A DNA stretch of 64,000 nt from Rhizobium rosettiformans W3 (GTDB taxonomy: Bacteria; Pseudomonadota; Alphaproteobacteria; Rhizobiales; Rhizobiaceae): contig NZ_STGU01000011.1 of the NCBI RefSeq assembly GCF_004912135.1, positions 92,699 through 156,698 on the forward strand, given 5' to 3'. The translations under genes were made by a program, and so were the position numbers. Below the pieces are notes generated by a model that saw only the letters and a program-made list of their open reading frames with translations, ran no database searches and had not been told where the DNA came from. Positions 39,373 through 47,950 of this stretch are shown here, in pieces; the first letter of the stretch is position 1, and every line of letters begins with the position of its first letter.

Positions 39373-40345
39373 CTGCCGGCGGGCCGGCGTAGCGCTCCGT
39401 CAGAGCGTGCGCGGCCCGGCGCATGGCTTCTCTCAGTTCCGGCGGATCGAGAACCTCGACCTCGATGCCGAGCTTCAGGAACTCGGACACCGCCATGCGC
39501 TCATGCGCTACGGGAAGGCTTGCGGTGCGCCAGCCGAGAGCATCAGGCTCACCGAGCAGTTCGAGATTGGCGCGCACATAGGGCGGCGCCATATGTTCGA
39601 TCTCCTTGAGGCCCCAGGGAGAGAGGCGGATCATTGCCCGGTTCGGATAAAGCTCCAGCTCGAGCCGGCGGGTGTTCTCGCTCCAGTAGGCGGCAAGGTC
39701 GAAGTCGCGCGGCCAGTCGAAGCGCTCTTCGGTCACGATCAGGTCCAGGACGCGCGAGATGCGATAGGTACGCGGCGTGCCGTCGACCCGGGCGACGAGA
39801 TACCAGGCCCCGCCCTTCATCACGATGCCGAGCGGGTCTGCGAGCCGGTTCTTCTCCGCCTTCCAAGACCGGTAGCGCATGCGGATACGCTTCGAATTCC
39901 AGACAGCATCGGCAATGGCCTGCAGATAGACCGGCTGCTCACCCTCGGCGAGCCAGGCAGGCGCATCGAGATGAAACTTCGACTGCATGCGCCGGGCGCT
40001 TTCCCGCAGATCCTCGGGCAAAGCCGCGGTCAGCTTCTTCTGCGCGCCGGCCATGAGGGAACCGAGGCCGAGGTCGGCAGCCGCACCGGGGATGCCCGAC
40101 AGGAACATGGCTTCGGCCTCAGCCGGCGTGAGGCCATTCAGGCGAACCCGATAGCCGTCCAAGAGCCGGTAGCCGCCATCGGATCCCCGCTCGCTATAGA
40201 CGGGGATGCCGGACAGCGAGAGCGCATCGATGTCGCGGTAGATCGTTCTCACCGAGACGTCGTTTTCGTCGGCGAGCGCCTCCGCCGTGACCAGGCCCTT
40301 GGCCTGAAGGGTGGTCAGGATGTTGATCAGCCGGCTCGCACGCAT
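39362..40345 (-). CDS. YafY-family regulator with HTH and WYL domains
   Basis: A 327-residue DNA-binding protein. An N-terminal HTH (about 1-60; VTAEALADENDVSVRTIYRDI) is followed by a WYL domain (about 140-210) whose WYL core reads GGAWYLVARVDGTPRTYRISR. WYL proteins bind ligands or nucleic acids and often control stress or defence genes. It is transcribed divergently from a glutathione transferase gene with an inverted repeat in the 118-bp gap, suggesting control of that gene and of itself. Confidence 0.9.
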   Translation of the reverse strand: MRASRLINILTTLQAKGLVTAEALADENDVSVRTIYRDIDALSLSGIPVYSERGSDGGYRLLDGYRVRLNGLTPAEAEAMFLSGIPGAAADLGLGSLMAGAQKKLTAALPEDLRESARRMQSKFHLDAPAWLAEGEQPVYLQAIADAVWNSKRIRMRYRSWKAEKNRLADPLGIVMKGGAWYLVARVDGTPRTYRISRVLDLIVTEERFDWPRDFDLAAYWSENTRRLELELYPNRAMIRLSPWGLKEIEHMAPPYVRANLELLGEPDALGWRTASLPVAHERMAVSEFLKLGIEVEVLDPPELREAMRRAAHALTERYAGPPAVTM

Positions 40346-40382
40346 GGAGAAAAAATCCTCTTTCCCGCATCATGCTAAACCA

Positions 40383-40403
40383 ACCTGACACAATCTGACA
40401 GGT
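40383..40403. promoter_or_regulatory. Candidate operator between the WYL regulator and GST genes
   Basis: ACCTG (40383-40387) and CAGGT (40399-40403) are inverted around an 11-bp centre. Inside, CTGACA is repeated directly at 40385-40390 and 40395-40400 (10-bp period). Confidence 0.4.
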
Positions 40404-40463
40404 ATGGTGGCGCATTCTCTCCCCATCGCCTCAGGGCGCCACTCATTTCAAAGGGAGAATTCG

Positions 40464-41120
40464 ATGACCCAGGACCTGCCGATCACCCTCTTCTATTCGC
40501 CGCAGACCCGCGCCACCGGCGCGCGCGTGCTTCTGGAGGAGCTGGACGTGCCGTATAAGCTTCATGTGCTGAACATGAAGACGGGCGAGCAGCGCCAGCC
40601 GGCCTATCTCGCGATCAATCCGCTCGGCAAGGTGCCGGCCGTGCGTGTCGGCGAAACGCTGATCACGGAACAGGGCGCGATCTATCTTTATCTCGCGGAT
40701 CTCTTTCCCGAAGCGGGTCTTGCCCCGGCGCTGACCGACCCCGATCGTGGCGCCTATGTCCGCTGGCTGTTCATCTATGGGAGCTGCTTCGAGCCGGCCG
40801 TCGTGGACCGCCATCTGAAGCGCGAGCAGGGTTCGATGAACGAGACGCCGTATGCGAGCTATGAGTCGCTCATCGATCTGCTCGAGGAGACGCTGAAGAC
40901 AGGCCCCTATCTGCTCGGCGAGCGCTTCACAGCCGCCGACCTGCTCTGGGGCATCGCCTTGCGCTGGACGACGATGTTCGGGCTGGTCGAGGCTCGGCCC
41001 GCTTTCCAGGCCTATATGGACCGCATCGGCAGCCGCGCGAGCATCCAGAAAGTCTCGGCCGAGGATGCGACCTTGGTCGCCGAACACGAGGCGGCAGCGG
41101 CCCGTCTGAGAGCGGGCTAA
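40464..41120 (+). CDS. Glutathione S-transferase family protein
   Basis: A 218-residue protein with an N-terminal thioredoxin-like domain (LPITLFYSPQTRATGARVLL; the cis-proline is in GKVPAVRVGE and the glutathione-binding pair in LITEQGAIYLYL) and a C-terminal helical domain (FTAADLLWGIALRW). The likely role is glutathione-dependent detoxification. The ATG at 40464 follows AAAGGGAGAA; the earlier in-frame start lies within the operator and is rejected. Confidence 0.9.
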   Translation: MTQDLPITLFYSPQTRATGARVLLEELDVPYKLHVLNMKTGEQRQPAYLAINPLGKVPAVRVGETLITEQGAIYLYLADLFPEAGLAPALTDPDRGAYVRWLFIYGSCFEPAVVDRHLKREQGSMNETPYASYESLIDLLEETLKTGPYLLGERFTAADLLWGIALRWTTMFGLVEARPAFQAYMDRIGSRASIQKVSAEDATLVAEHEAAAARLRAG

Positions 41121-41145
41121 TCACTTCCTTGTCCGGCGCAGGTGC

Positions 41146-41382
41146 TCAGATCCAACTCCGGCTATCCGGAGCGCCGCAGCCATAGGGCGGGACACTCTCC
41201 GGAAAAGACTGTTGCAGCCGATCGCATCCCCATTTCCGGAGACCATGCGGAAGACGGCTGTTGATCTCGATTCCCACTTCGTCATAGGGGCTGCTGGTAT
41301 TGCTGACATAGGCGTACCAGCGGCCACCGACGACAACAAAAAGCCCGACGATGACGATGAGGGCGAAGCGAACAATGGTCAT
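41146..41382 (-). CDS. Small membrane-anchored protein of unknown function
   Basis: A 78-residue protein with one N-terminal membrane helix (FALIVIVGLFVVVGG) and a short hydrophilic tail of about 55 residues containing two cysteines (WGCDRLQQ and PYGCGAP). The coding frame is supported by a good ATG and the membrane segment, but no family is recognised. It converges on the GST gene with a 25-bp gap. Confidence 0.65.
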   Translation of the reverse strand: MTIVRFALIVIVGLFVVVGGRWYAYVSNTSSPYDEVGIEINSRLPHGLRKWGCDRLQQSFPESVPPYGCGAPDSRSWI

Positions 41383-41484
41383 TCAGGTTATCCGGCGCTG
41401 CAATGTAAGGGCGGCGTCCTAGCCTGATCGGTGATGGACCGTCAGTGATCTGCCGCACATTCGAGGCAGGTGACGCCCCGCAGA

Positions 41485-41829
41485 CTAGAGCCGGATGACG
41501 TAATCCTTGCGAGTCGTTTCAAGGACTTCCCAGGTTCCCTTGAAGCCCGGTCTGAGGATCAGGCGGTCGCCGGCCTTCAGGTGAATCGGGTCACCGCCAT
41601 CTTCGGTAACGACAGAGTGGCCTTCGAGAATGTGGAAATACTCCCACTCGTCATAGACGATCCGCCACTTGCCCGGCGTCGACTGCCAGATGCCGGCATA
41701 GACGCCGCCTTCTGCCTCTTCCAGGTTCCAGGTGGTGAAACGCGGATCGCCTGAGATGAGGCGGTCCGGTGCGGGCGCGCCCTCTTCCGGGGTGACGGTC
41801 GACGGATCGAAAGCGAGGGCGGCAGACAT
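41485..41829 (-). CDS. Cupin-domain protein (DUF861-type)
   Basis: A 114-residue single-domain cupin. The conserved GKWRIVYDEWEYFHILEGH and GDRLILRPGFKGTWEV stretches match small cupins related to ureidoglycine aminohydrolase. Similar proteins are often annotated as ethanolamine or DUF861 cupins; the substrate is unknown. Monocistronic or with the following reductase gene upstream (104-bp gap). Confidence 0.85.
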   Translation of the reverse strand: MSAALAFDPSTVTPEEGAPAPDRLISGDPRFTTWNLEEAEGGVYAGIWQSTPGKWRIVYDEWEYFHILEGHSVVTEDGGDPIHLKAGDRLILRPGFKGTWEVLETTRKDYVIRL

Positions 41830-41933
41830 GGCGGGCTCCTGAGCGAAGACAAATGCGGCAACGGGCCGGGCATCCTCGGATGCCGGCCCGTCAGTCTTGC
41901 CTCAAGCCGCGCGCAAAATCCACGCGGCCGGTC

Positions 41934-42545
41934 TCATTTCTGCGGCGGATAGGGGTTGTCTCCCAGGAGGCGGGCCAAATGCACCGTGTTGCGGGCCACC
42001 ATGCCGACGGTTGTCGTCACCTTTTCCGGCATCGGATCGAGATCCTTGAAGTCGGTGCTGCCCATCGCTTCTCCAACCCAGTAGGCGACCGCATTCGAAG
42101 CAATGGTAAAGCCGACATCGTTCAGGGCCTGGTAGAGTTCGGCTGAGACGTGGTGCGCGCCGTCCTCGTTGCCAACGACCGCGACGGCAGCGACCTTTCC
42201 ATAGGAGACCATGCGCCCCTCATCATCGGTCTCGGACAGAAAGGCATCCATCCGCTCGAGCGCGCGTTTGCAGACGCTCGACGGCTGGCCGAGCCAGATG
42301 GGCGTACCGAGCACAAGAATGTCGGCGGCGAGGATCTTTTCGCGGATGGCAGGCCATGCGTCGCCGGGGCCCTCGTCTGACGTCACGCCTGGGCGGATGT
42401 CGTGATCGGCAAGCCGGACGGTTTCGGTCTCCACCTCCTCCTTGCCCATGGCAGCGGCGATCAGGCTCAACATGCGGTCGGTGGAGGATGGCTCGCCGGT
42501 GCTGCCCTTCAGCGTGGCGTTCAAGGCTATGGCCTTCAGCTTCAT
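41934..42545 (-). CDS. Flavodoxin-fold NAD(P)H-dependent FMN reductase
   Basis: A 203-residue protein of the FMN reductase/flavodoxin family. The N-terminal flavin phosphate loop is NATLKGSTGEPSSTDRML, and the second flavin-binding stretch is LGTPIWLGQPSSVCKRALER. The ATG at 42545 (MKLKAIALNATL) is chosen; the upstream extension runs into the metY terminator. The probable role is reduction of quinones or flavins; exact substrate unknown. Confidence 0.87.
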   Translation of the reverse strand: MKLKAIALNATLKGSTGEPSSTDRMLSLIAAAMGKEEVETETVRLADHDIRPGVTSDEGPGDAWPAIREKILAADILVLGTPIWLGQPSSVCKRALERMDAFLSETDDEGRMVSYGKVAAVAVVGNEDGAHHVSAELYQALNDVGFTIASNAVAYWVGEAMGSTDFKDLDPMPEKVTTTVGMVARNTVHLARLLGDNPYPPQK

Positions 42546-42579
42546 TGGAAATCTCCTTCCTTGGGGATGAGAGAAGTCC

Positions 42580-42623
42580 AACAGCAAAGCCCGGCCGTGG
42601 TTCCGCGGAGCCACGGCCGGGCT
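42580..42623 (-). terminator. Intrinsic terminator of metY
   Basis: AGCCCGGCCGTGG/CCACGGCCGGGCT forms a 13-bp stem (42588-42600 and 42611-42623) with a 10-nt loop. The following minus-strand tract TTTGCTGTT is a modest U-run. Confidence 0.75.
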
Positions 42624-42641
42624 AACAGAGGTCACGCGTTA

Positions 42642-43928
42642 TCAGGCGAGCGACAGCGCCTGTTCGAGATCCGCGATGATGTCTTCCGCGTCTTCGATAC
42701 CGATGGACAAACGCACGACATCGGGTCCCGCGCCGGCTGCGATCTGCTGCTCTTCGGAGAGCTGCGCATGGGTGGTCGACGCCGGGTGGATGATGAGCGA
42801 ACGGGTGTCGCCGATGTTGGCAAGATGCGAGAAGAGCTTCAAGCCACCGACCAGCGCCTTGCCGGCTTCGAGACCGCCCTTGATGCCGAAGGTGAAGACA
42901 GATCCGGCGCCCTTCGGCGAGTATCGCTTCTGCAGCGCATTGTTTGGATCGTCAGCTAGGCCCGCATAGTTCACCCAGGCGACCTTCGGGTGGCTCTTCA
43001 GCCAGGTCGCCACCTTCATGGCGTTATCGCAGTGGCGCTGCATTCTGAGCGGCAGGGTTTCGATGCCGGTCAGGAGCAGGAAGGCGTTCATTGGCGCAAT
43101 CGCGGGCCCAAGGTCACGCAGACCGAGGACGCGGCAGGCGATGGCGAAGGCAAAGTTGCCGAAGGTCTGGTGCAGGACAACGCCATTATATTCCGGACGC
43201 GGCTCCGAGAGCATCGGATATTTGCCCGGCTTGGCCGACCAGTCGAAGGTGCCGCCGTCGACGATGATGCCACCCATGGAATTGCCATGGCCGCCGAGGA
43301 ACTTGGTGGCGGAATGCACGATGATGTCGGCGCCATGTTCCAGCGGGCGGATGAGATAGGGGCTCGCCATGGTATTGTCGACGATCAGCGGCAGGCCGTG
43401 GCGGTGCGCAACCTCTGCAATGGCTGCGATATCGACGAAGGTGCCGCCGGGATTGGCCAGGCTCTCGATGTAGACGGCCTTGGTCTTGTCATCGATCTGG
43501 GCGGCAAAGCTCTCCGGATCGGCGGGATCGGCCCAGCGGACCTGCCAGCCGAAGTTCTTGAAGGCATGACCGAACTGGTTGATCGAGCCGCCATAGAGCT
43601 TCTTCGCCGCGACGAAGTTGTCGCCCGGCTGCATCAGAGCGTGGAAGATCAGGAGCTGCGCGGCGTGACCCGAGGCAACGGCGAGTGCTGCCGTGCCGCC
43701 TTCCAGAGCTGCCACGCGCTCTTCCAGAACGCCCTGGGTCGGGTTCATGATGCGCGTGTAGATATTGCCGAACTCCTTGAGTGCAAAGAGGTTTGCGGCA
43801 TGGTCGCTGTCGTTGAAGACATAGGCCGTGGTCTGGTAGATCGGTGTGATGCGCGCGCCTGTCGTAGGGTCCGGCTGGGCACCGGCGTGAATGGCGAGCG
43901 TTGCGAAACCCGGATTGTTTTCCGACAT
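42642..43928 (-). CDS. metY: O-acetylhomoserine sulfhydrylase
   Basis: PLP-dependent enzyme making homocysteine from O-acetylhomoserine and sulfide in methionine synthesis. At 428 residues it fits the MetY family. The Schiff-base lysine is in [13 protein letters not shown], the PLP tyrosine/arginine pair is in YTRIMNPTQ, and the N-terminus [14 protein letters not shown] is typical. In some rhizobia the orthologue is named metZ. No SAM riboswitch was recognised in the 170-bp upstream gap. Confidence 0.93.
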   Translation of the reverse strand: MSENNPGFATLAIHAGAQPDPTTGARITPIYQTTAYVFNDSDHAANLFALKEFGNIYTRIMNPTQGVLEERVAALEGGTAALAVASGHAAQLLIFHALMQPGDNFVAAKKLYGGSINQFGHAFKNFGWQVRWADPADPESFAAQIDDKTKAVYIESLANPGGTFVDIAAIAEVAHRHGLPLIVDNTMASPYLIRPLEHGADIIVHSATKFLGGHGNSMGGIIVDGGTFDWSAKPGKYPMLSEPRPEYNGVVLHQTFGNFAFAIACRVLGLRDLGPAIAPMNAFLLLTGIETLPLRMQRHCDNAMKVATWLKSHPKVAWVNYAGLADDPNNALQKRYSPKGAGSVFTFGIKGGLEAGKALVGGLKLFSHLANIGDTRSLIIHPASTTHAQLSEEQQIAAGAGPDVVRLSIGIEDAEDIIADLEQALSLA

Positions 43929-44098
43929 TGTGTTGTCCTCCCTTGATGACGTCGGGCCGGATCATAAAGGCTCGCTGCCCGATGTCAGCCCCGGATTATT
44001 CCAAGAGAAGCACCGATTGGGGAATTTCCTGCTTGATCGAGGTCAATGCGCAGGGGTGGCGCGGTGGCATTCTTGTCGCCAGTCGAAGGAGAGCCCCC

Positions 44099-44530
44099 AT
44101 GACACTCACGATTGCCGATCCGGTCCGCCACACCGTGCAGCAGATTCTCTCCTGGTTCGCCCAGGGTTTCGAAAACACCACCGAAAGCGACATGCTGGCA
44201 GCCCTTTCGGATACAGAAGTGGAGGCGCTTGCCGAGGATTGCGGGATCAGCGCCCATCAGTTGCTGGCGCTGGTAAAGGCCGGCCCCCATGCCGCCGACG
44301 AGATGCCGGCCATGATGCGCGCGCTCAACATCGATCCGGCTGAGGTGGAGTATCGCATGCGCCGGCTCTTCCGCGACATGCAGATCACCTGTGCACAATG
44401 TTCGTCGAAGGACATGTGCAAGCAGCACCTGCGCCAGGGCAAGGCCGAGCAGACCTTCATGGACTATTGCGGCAATGCCGACACGCTGAATGCGCTGAGA
44501 GCCAATCCGGATGTTCTGATCGAAGCGTGA
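44099..44530 (+). CDS. DUF6455-type cysteine-rich protein
   Basis: A 143-residue protein starting at the ATG at 44099 after a GAAGGAGAG site. The C-terminal part has the pattern CAQCSSKDMCKQHL and then MDYCGNADTL, four cysteines that could bind an iron-sulfur cluster or zinc. The N-terminal half is helical (FENTTESDMLAALSDTEVEAL). The family match (DUF6455) is from memory; function unknown. It converges with the CoA-binding protein gene (4-bp gap). Confidence 0.8.
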   Translation: MTLTIADPVRHTVQQILSWFAQGFENTTESDMLAALSDTEVEALAEDCGISAHQLLALVKAGPHAADEMPAMMRALNIDPAEVEYRMRRLFRDMQITCAQCSSKDMCKQHLRQGKAEQTFMDYCGNADTLNALRANPDVLIEA

Positions 44531-44534
44531 GGTC

Positions 44535-44966
44535 TTAAAGACCGAGCCTTGGGATTTCGATTGCCGGGCAGCGGTCCATGACTACCTTGATGCCGGCTTC
44601 CTCGGCCGGCTTCACCGCTTCGTCGTCCCGAACGGACAACTGGCCCCAGATCACCTTGGGGCGATCTTTGAGCGCGAGCGAATCGGCGACCACTTCCCCG
44701 AGATATTCCGGCGCCCGGAAAACATCGACCATGTCGATTGCTTCGGGAATATCGGCCATGGTCGCGTAGACGGTCTGACCGAGGATTTCCTTGCCGGCCT
44801 GTCCGGGATTGACCGGATGAACCTTGTAGCCCTTGGAAAGCAGGAAGCGCATGACGCCGAAGCTCGGGCGATCCGGCTTCGGCGAGGCCCCGACCAGCGC
44901 GATGGTCTTCACCGAGGCGAGGATCTCCTTGAGATACTCCGCACTGTAATGATCGTGATCGGCCAT
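44535..44966 (-). CDS. CoA-binding (YccU-like) protein, paralogue 1
   Basis: A 143-residue single-domain Rossmann protein of the CoA-binding family. The nucleotide loop is ALVGASPKPDRPSFG, followed by GYKVHPVNPG and IDMVDVFRAPEYLG. The ATG at 44966 has an AAGGAGACGCAG site; the long in-frame extension overlaps the divergent secreted-protein gene. The biological role of these proteins is unclear. A second copy lies at 45442-45906. Confidence 0.88.
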   Translation of the reverse strand: MADHDHYSAEYLKEILASVKTIALVGASPKPDRPSFGVMRFLLSKGYKVHPVNPGQAGKEILGQTVYATMADIPEAIDMVDVFRAPEYLGEVVADSLALKDRPKVIWGQLSVRDDEAVKPAEEAGIKVVMDRCPAIEIPRLGL

Positions 44967-45081
44967 CTGCGTCTCCTTGTCCATCCTATGATGAGACTTA
45001 GATGGTGTAGCATCTGCGGGCTGCAAGGCGGAACCGCCCTGCCCGGCTCCACGTTGAGCGACCACCAGAAGGAGGACCGAG

Positions 45082-45426
45082 ATGCGCCCGACATCGCTTG
45101 CCATCATGACGATATCCGCCAGCCTGCTCGCCCAGCCGGCGCTCGCCATTTCCCGCTACAACACCACCCAGCTCACCTGCGACCAGGTTCGCCAGCGCGT
45201 CATCAACGAGGGGGCGGCCATCCTGCGCTACCCGTCGACACGCGTGAAGAACATGACGCTTTACGATCGCTACGTGACCCGAACGGCTCTCTGCGATCCG
45301 CATGAATATGCCGAGCGTGCCTATGTCCCGACCAAGGACACCGCGCGATGCCCGGTCCTCAATTGCCAGGATTACGATCCGGAATCGCGCCGCTTCAACT
45401 TCGGCAAGCCGATCGTCCGGTTCTGA
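45082..45426 (+). CDS. Small secreted cysteine-containing protein
   Basis: A 114-residue protein with a signal peptide (LAIMTISASLLAQPALA; cleavage after ALA). The mature part of about 92 residues has four cysteines (TCDQVRQRV, ALCDPHEYA, ARCPVLNCQDYDP) likely paired in two disulfides. The AAGGAGG site and ATG at 45082 are clear. The family resembles small exported proteins of unknown function in rhizobia. Confidence 0.8.
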   Translation: MRPTSLAIMTISASLLAQPALAISRYNTTQLTCDQVRQRVINEGAAILRYPSTRVKNMTLYDRYVTRTALCDPHEYAERAYVPTKDTARCPVLNCQDYDPESRRFNFGKPIVRF

Positions 45427-45441
45427 TTTCCGCGGGCCGGC

Positions 45442-45906
45442 TCAGGCTGCGTGCCCCTGGACGGACGGCGCGTGCAGGCGCTCGTAGACCAGTGGGTATT
45501 CGGAAACCAGCGCGTGGTTCATCACGACCTTGAGGCCTGCGGCTTCCGCCCTGGCGGCGGCCGCGTCGTTGCGTATGCCGAGTTGGCACCAGATAGCGGT
45601 CGGGCGTGGTGCCATCGCCAGTACTTCGTCGACGATGGCATCCAGATGTTCCGGGCGACGGAAGACATCGACCAGGTCGACAGGCTCGGGGATTTCCGCG
45701 AGCGAGCCATAGACATGCTGGCCGAGAATGCGTTCGCCGCGATGTGAAGGATTGACCGGAAAGACGTGGTAGCCCTTCCCCAGCAGAAAGCCGGAAATCC
45801 AGTGGCTCGGACGCTTGTCGTCTGGCGATGCGCCCAAGACCGCGACGGTCTTGGCGGCCGCAAGGATGTCGGCGAGATAGCTGTTCAGGTAGGTGTCATG
45901 GTTCAT
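45442..45906 (-). CDS. CoA-binding (YccU-like) protein, paralogue 2
   Basis: A 154-residue Rossmann protein closely similar to the one at 44535-44966. The loop is AVLGASPDDKRPSHW, with YHVFPVNPSHRGERILGQHVYG and VDLVDVFRRPEHLD following. The pair probably arose by tandem duplication, with the secreted-protein gene on the opposite strand between them. Role unknown. Confidence 0.88.
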   Translation of the reverse strand: MNHDTYLNSYLADILAAAKTVAVLGASPDDKRPSHWISGFLLGKGYHVFPVNPSHRGERILGQHVYGSLAEIPEPVDLVDVFRRPEHLDAIVDEVLAMAPRPTAIWCQLGIRNDAAAARAEAAGLKVVMNHALVSEYPLVYERLHAPSVQGHAA

Positions 45907-46020
45907 GGACGTTCCTCCCAGCCCGCAAGGGCCTCTGGTCTACCCGTCCAACATGTCCCAAGCCGAGCGTAGCAAAGTCCGCTTAACGACCCCGCACCCA
46001 AATCGCTCAAATGCCGATCA

Positions 46021-46452
46021 TCAGTCCGGCAAGACCACGTGCCCATGTTCATCCAGGGGGAAGAACGGATTGAAAGCGATTTCCCAGAGGTGGCCGTCGG
46101 GATCGGCGACATAGCCGGAATAGCCGCCCCAGAAAACTTTCTCCGGTGCCTTCACGAGCTTTGCGCCACAGGAGACAGCGAATTTCACGACGGCATCGAC
46201 GCCGATCTCGCTCGAGACATTGTAGGCAAGCGTCACGCCGGAAAAGCCGGGCGGCGTGTCCTCGACATGGGCGTCCTCGGCCAGGCTTGCTCGGGAGAAG
46301 AGACCGAGCGCGACGCCTTTCAGCTGGATGAAGGTGACGTTGTCGTTGGAAGCTGAGGATTTCGACCAGCCGAGCCTGGCGTAGAATTCGGTGCTGCGGG
46401 CGACGTCGGAAACGCCGAGAGTGACAAGCGAAATACGACGTTCAAGCGACAT
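46021..46452 (-). CDS. VOC-family (glyoxalase/dioxygenase-like) protein
   Basis: A 143-residue member of the vicinal oxygen chelate superfamily. Two beta-alpha-beta-beta-beta units are visible: SLVTLGVSDVARSTEFYARLGW and GVTLAYNVSSEIGVDAVVKF. The C-terminal WGGYSGYVADPDGHLWEIAFN gives the usual metal-site glutamate. Substrate not evident. A 435-bp region separates it from rplM on the other side. Confidence 0.88.
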   Translation of the reverse strand: MSLERRISLVTLGVSDVARSTEFYARLGWSKSSASNDNVTFIQLKGVALGLFSRASLAEDAHVEDTPPGFSGVTLAYNVSSEIGVDAVVKFAVSCGAKLVKAPEKVFWGGYSGYVADPDGHLWEIAFNPFFPLDEHGHVVLPD

Positions 46453-46731
46453 GGCGATCTCCGTGTGAGGATGTCCGCCGATTACGTTCGGTTTATGTTT
46501 TCATTATGTTCATGCGAATATTAGCAATCTCATAGGTTGAGATGTGCAGCCACAACACCCCCGTTCTATTTCAACGAAACATTGGAATATTTCCATTCTT
46601 TGCCGCATCTTGCAGGTCTAGGACGTGAATTCCGCCTCCGCAGACGCATAAGCGATGCGGTAAAATATTACCCCATTCTCAAGCCATTGTTTTTGCTTGC
46701 GTCTTCGACAGAGTCGCACGGCACGGGCATA

Positions 46732-46760
46732 TTGACCTTTCGAGGCGCCAGATCTATACC
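46732..46760 (+). promoter_or_regulatory. Sigma-70-type promoter of rplM-rpsI
   Basis: TTGACC (46732-46737), 17 bp, TATACC (46755-46760); both hexamers match the consensus at 5 of 6. The predicted start near 46767 gives a leader of about 120 nt. The rest of the gap 46453-46731 holds an AT-rich stretch with a GGTAAAATATTACC palindrome near 46659 but no supported gene. Confidence 0.6.
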
Positions 46761-46772
46761 CGGCCCCGGAAT

Positions 46773-46800
46773 GCGGCCCTTCGGGACCGCTTTCTTTTTT
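46773..46800 (+). terminator. Attenuator-like hairpin in the rplM leader
   Basis: GCGG-C-CC / GG-A-CCGC stem with one mismatch and a TTCG tetraloop (46773-46790), followed by TTTCTTTTTT. It stands right after the predicted transcription start and 87 bp before rplM, so it could end some transcripts early. Confidence 0.45.
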
Positions 46801-46839
46801 GCGTCGAAAACGGCGTGAAACAAGCAACAAGAAACGCCT

Positions 46840-46863
46840 GCAGTTACCGCAATAGCGGACTGC
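46840..46863 (+). promoter_or_regulatory. Second leader hairpin upstream of rplM
   Basis: GCAGT/ACTGC and an inner CCGC/GCGG pair around an AATA loop, with a 2-nt bulge. It ends 24 nt before the rplM start codon and could be a ribosomal-protein binding site. Confidence 0.4.
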
Positions 46864-46887
46864 GGGATCACACGGAAAGAGACCTCA

Positions 46888-47352
46888 ATGTCTACCTTCG
46901 TTCAGAAGCCTGCAGAGGTGGAGAAGAAGTGGATCCTCATCGACGCCGAAGGGCTCGTTGTCGGCCGCCTCGCCACCATCATCGCCATGCACCTGCGTGG
47001 CAAGCACAAGGCCACCTATACCCCCCATGTTGACGACGGCGACAACGTCATCGTCATCAATGCCGAAAAGGTCGTCTTCACCGGCAAGAAGTATGCCGAC
47101 AAGAAGTACTACTGGCACACCGGTTATCCGGGCGGCATCAAGGAGCGTACGGCTCGCCAGATCATCGAAGGCCGCTTCCCGGAGCGCGTTCTCGAGAAGG
47201 CCGTCGAGCGCATGATCCCGCGCGGCCCGCTCGGTCGTCGCCAGATGAAGAACCTGCGCGTCTACGCCGGCACGAACCACCCGCATGAAGCTCAGCAGCC
47301 CGTCGCTCTCGACGTTGCCAAGCTGAACGCCAAGAACACAAGGAGCGCCTAA
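46888..47352 (+). CDS. rplM: 50S ribosomal protein L13
   Basis: A 154-residue ribosomal protein needed early in large-subunit assembly. It has the L13 stretch [17 protein letters not shown] and [19 protein letters not shown], with the later [13 protein letters not shown]. It is the first gene of the universal rplM-rpsI pair, preceded by a structured leader, and is 2 bp from rpsI. Confidence 0.98.
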   Translation: MSTFVQKPAEVEKKWILIDAEGLVVGRLATIIAMHLRGKHKATYTPHVDDGDNVIVINAEKVVFTGKKYADKKYYWHTGYPGGIKERTARQIIEGRFPERVLEKAVERMIPRGPLGRRQMKNLRVYAGTNHPHEAQQPVALDVAKLNAKNTRSA

Positions 47353-47354
47353 GT

Positions 47355-47819
47355 ATGGCCGATCTTTCTTCCCTGAAGGACCTTGCCCCGGCACAGGACG
47401 CAGCTCCGGCTCACGTCCGCAAGGTCGACTCTCTGGGTCGCTCCTACGCCACCGGCAAGCGCAAGAACGCTGTTGCCCGCGTGTGGGTCAAGCCGGGCAC
47501 CGGCAAGATCACCATCAACGGCCGCGAATTCCGCACCTACTTCGCCCGTCCGGTCCTGCAGATGATCCTGCAGCAGCCGATCGTCGCAGCTGCCCGTGAC
47601 GGCCAGTTCGACATCGTCGCGACCGTCCACGGCGGCGGCCTCTCCGGCCAGGCCGGTGCAGTTCGTCACGGTCTCTCGAAGGCCCTCACCTACTTCGAAC
47701 CGGGCCTGCGCTCCGTTCTGAAGAAGGGCGGCTTCCTGACCCGCGACAGCCGCGTCGTCGAGCGTAAGAAGTACGGCAAGGCCAAGGCCCGTCGTTCGTT
47801 CCAGTTCTCCAAGCGTTAA
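47355..47819 (+). CDS. rpsI: 30S ribosomal protein S9
   Basis: A 154-residue ribosomal protein whose C-terminal arginine tail reaches the P-site tRNA. It has the S9 signature [19 protein letters not shown] and the ending [11 protein letters not shown]. The N-terminal extension of about 25 residues is usual in alphaproteobacteria. Confidence 0.98.
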   Translation: MADLSSLKDLAPAQDAAPAHVRKVDSLGRSYATGKRKNAVARVWVKPGTGKITINGREFRTYFARPVLQMILQQPIVAAARDGQFDIVATVHGGGLSGQAGAVRHGLSKALTYFEPGLRSVLKKGGFLTRDSRVVERKKYGKAKARRSFQFSKR

Positions 47820-47845
47820 TCGCTGGACGACCGGAAACGGAAATC

Positions 47846-47873
47846 AAGGCGGGGCTTCGGCTCCGCCTTTTTT
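47846..47873 (+). terminator. Intrinsic terminator of rplM-rpsI
   Basis: AAGGCGGGGC/GCTCCGCCTT stem with a TTCG loop and six T residues, 27 bp after the rpsI stop. Confidence 0.9.
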
Positions 47874-47950
47874 CGTTTCGCGGCTCCACACCGCAGCTTG
47901 ACCGCAGCAGCTCAGCCTATAATTTGATCAAATTTCCAACGGAGAGCATC

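Noticed and set aside
43929..44098. Possible SAM riboswitch before metY
   Set aside because: SAM-II elements are common before methionine genes in this group, but the conserved pseudoknot blocks were not found on the minus strand here.
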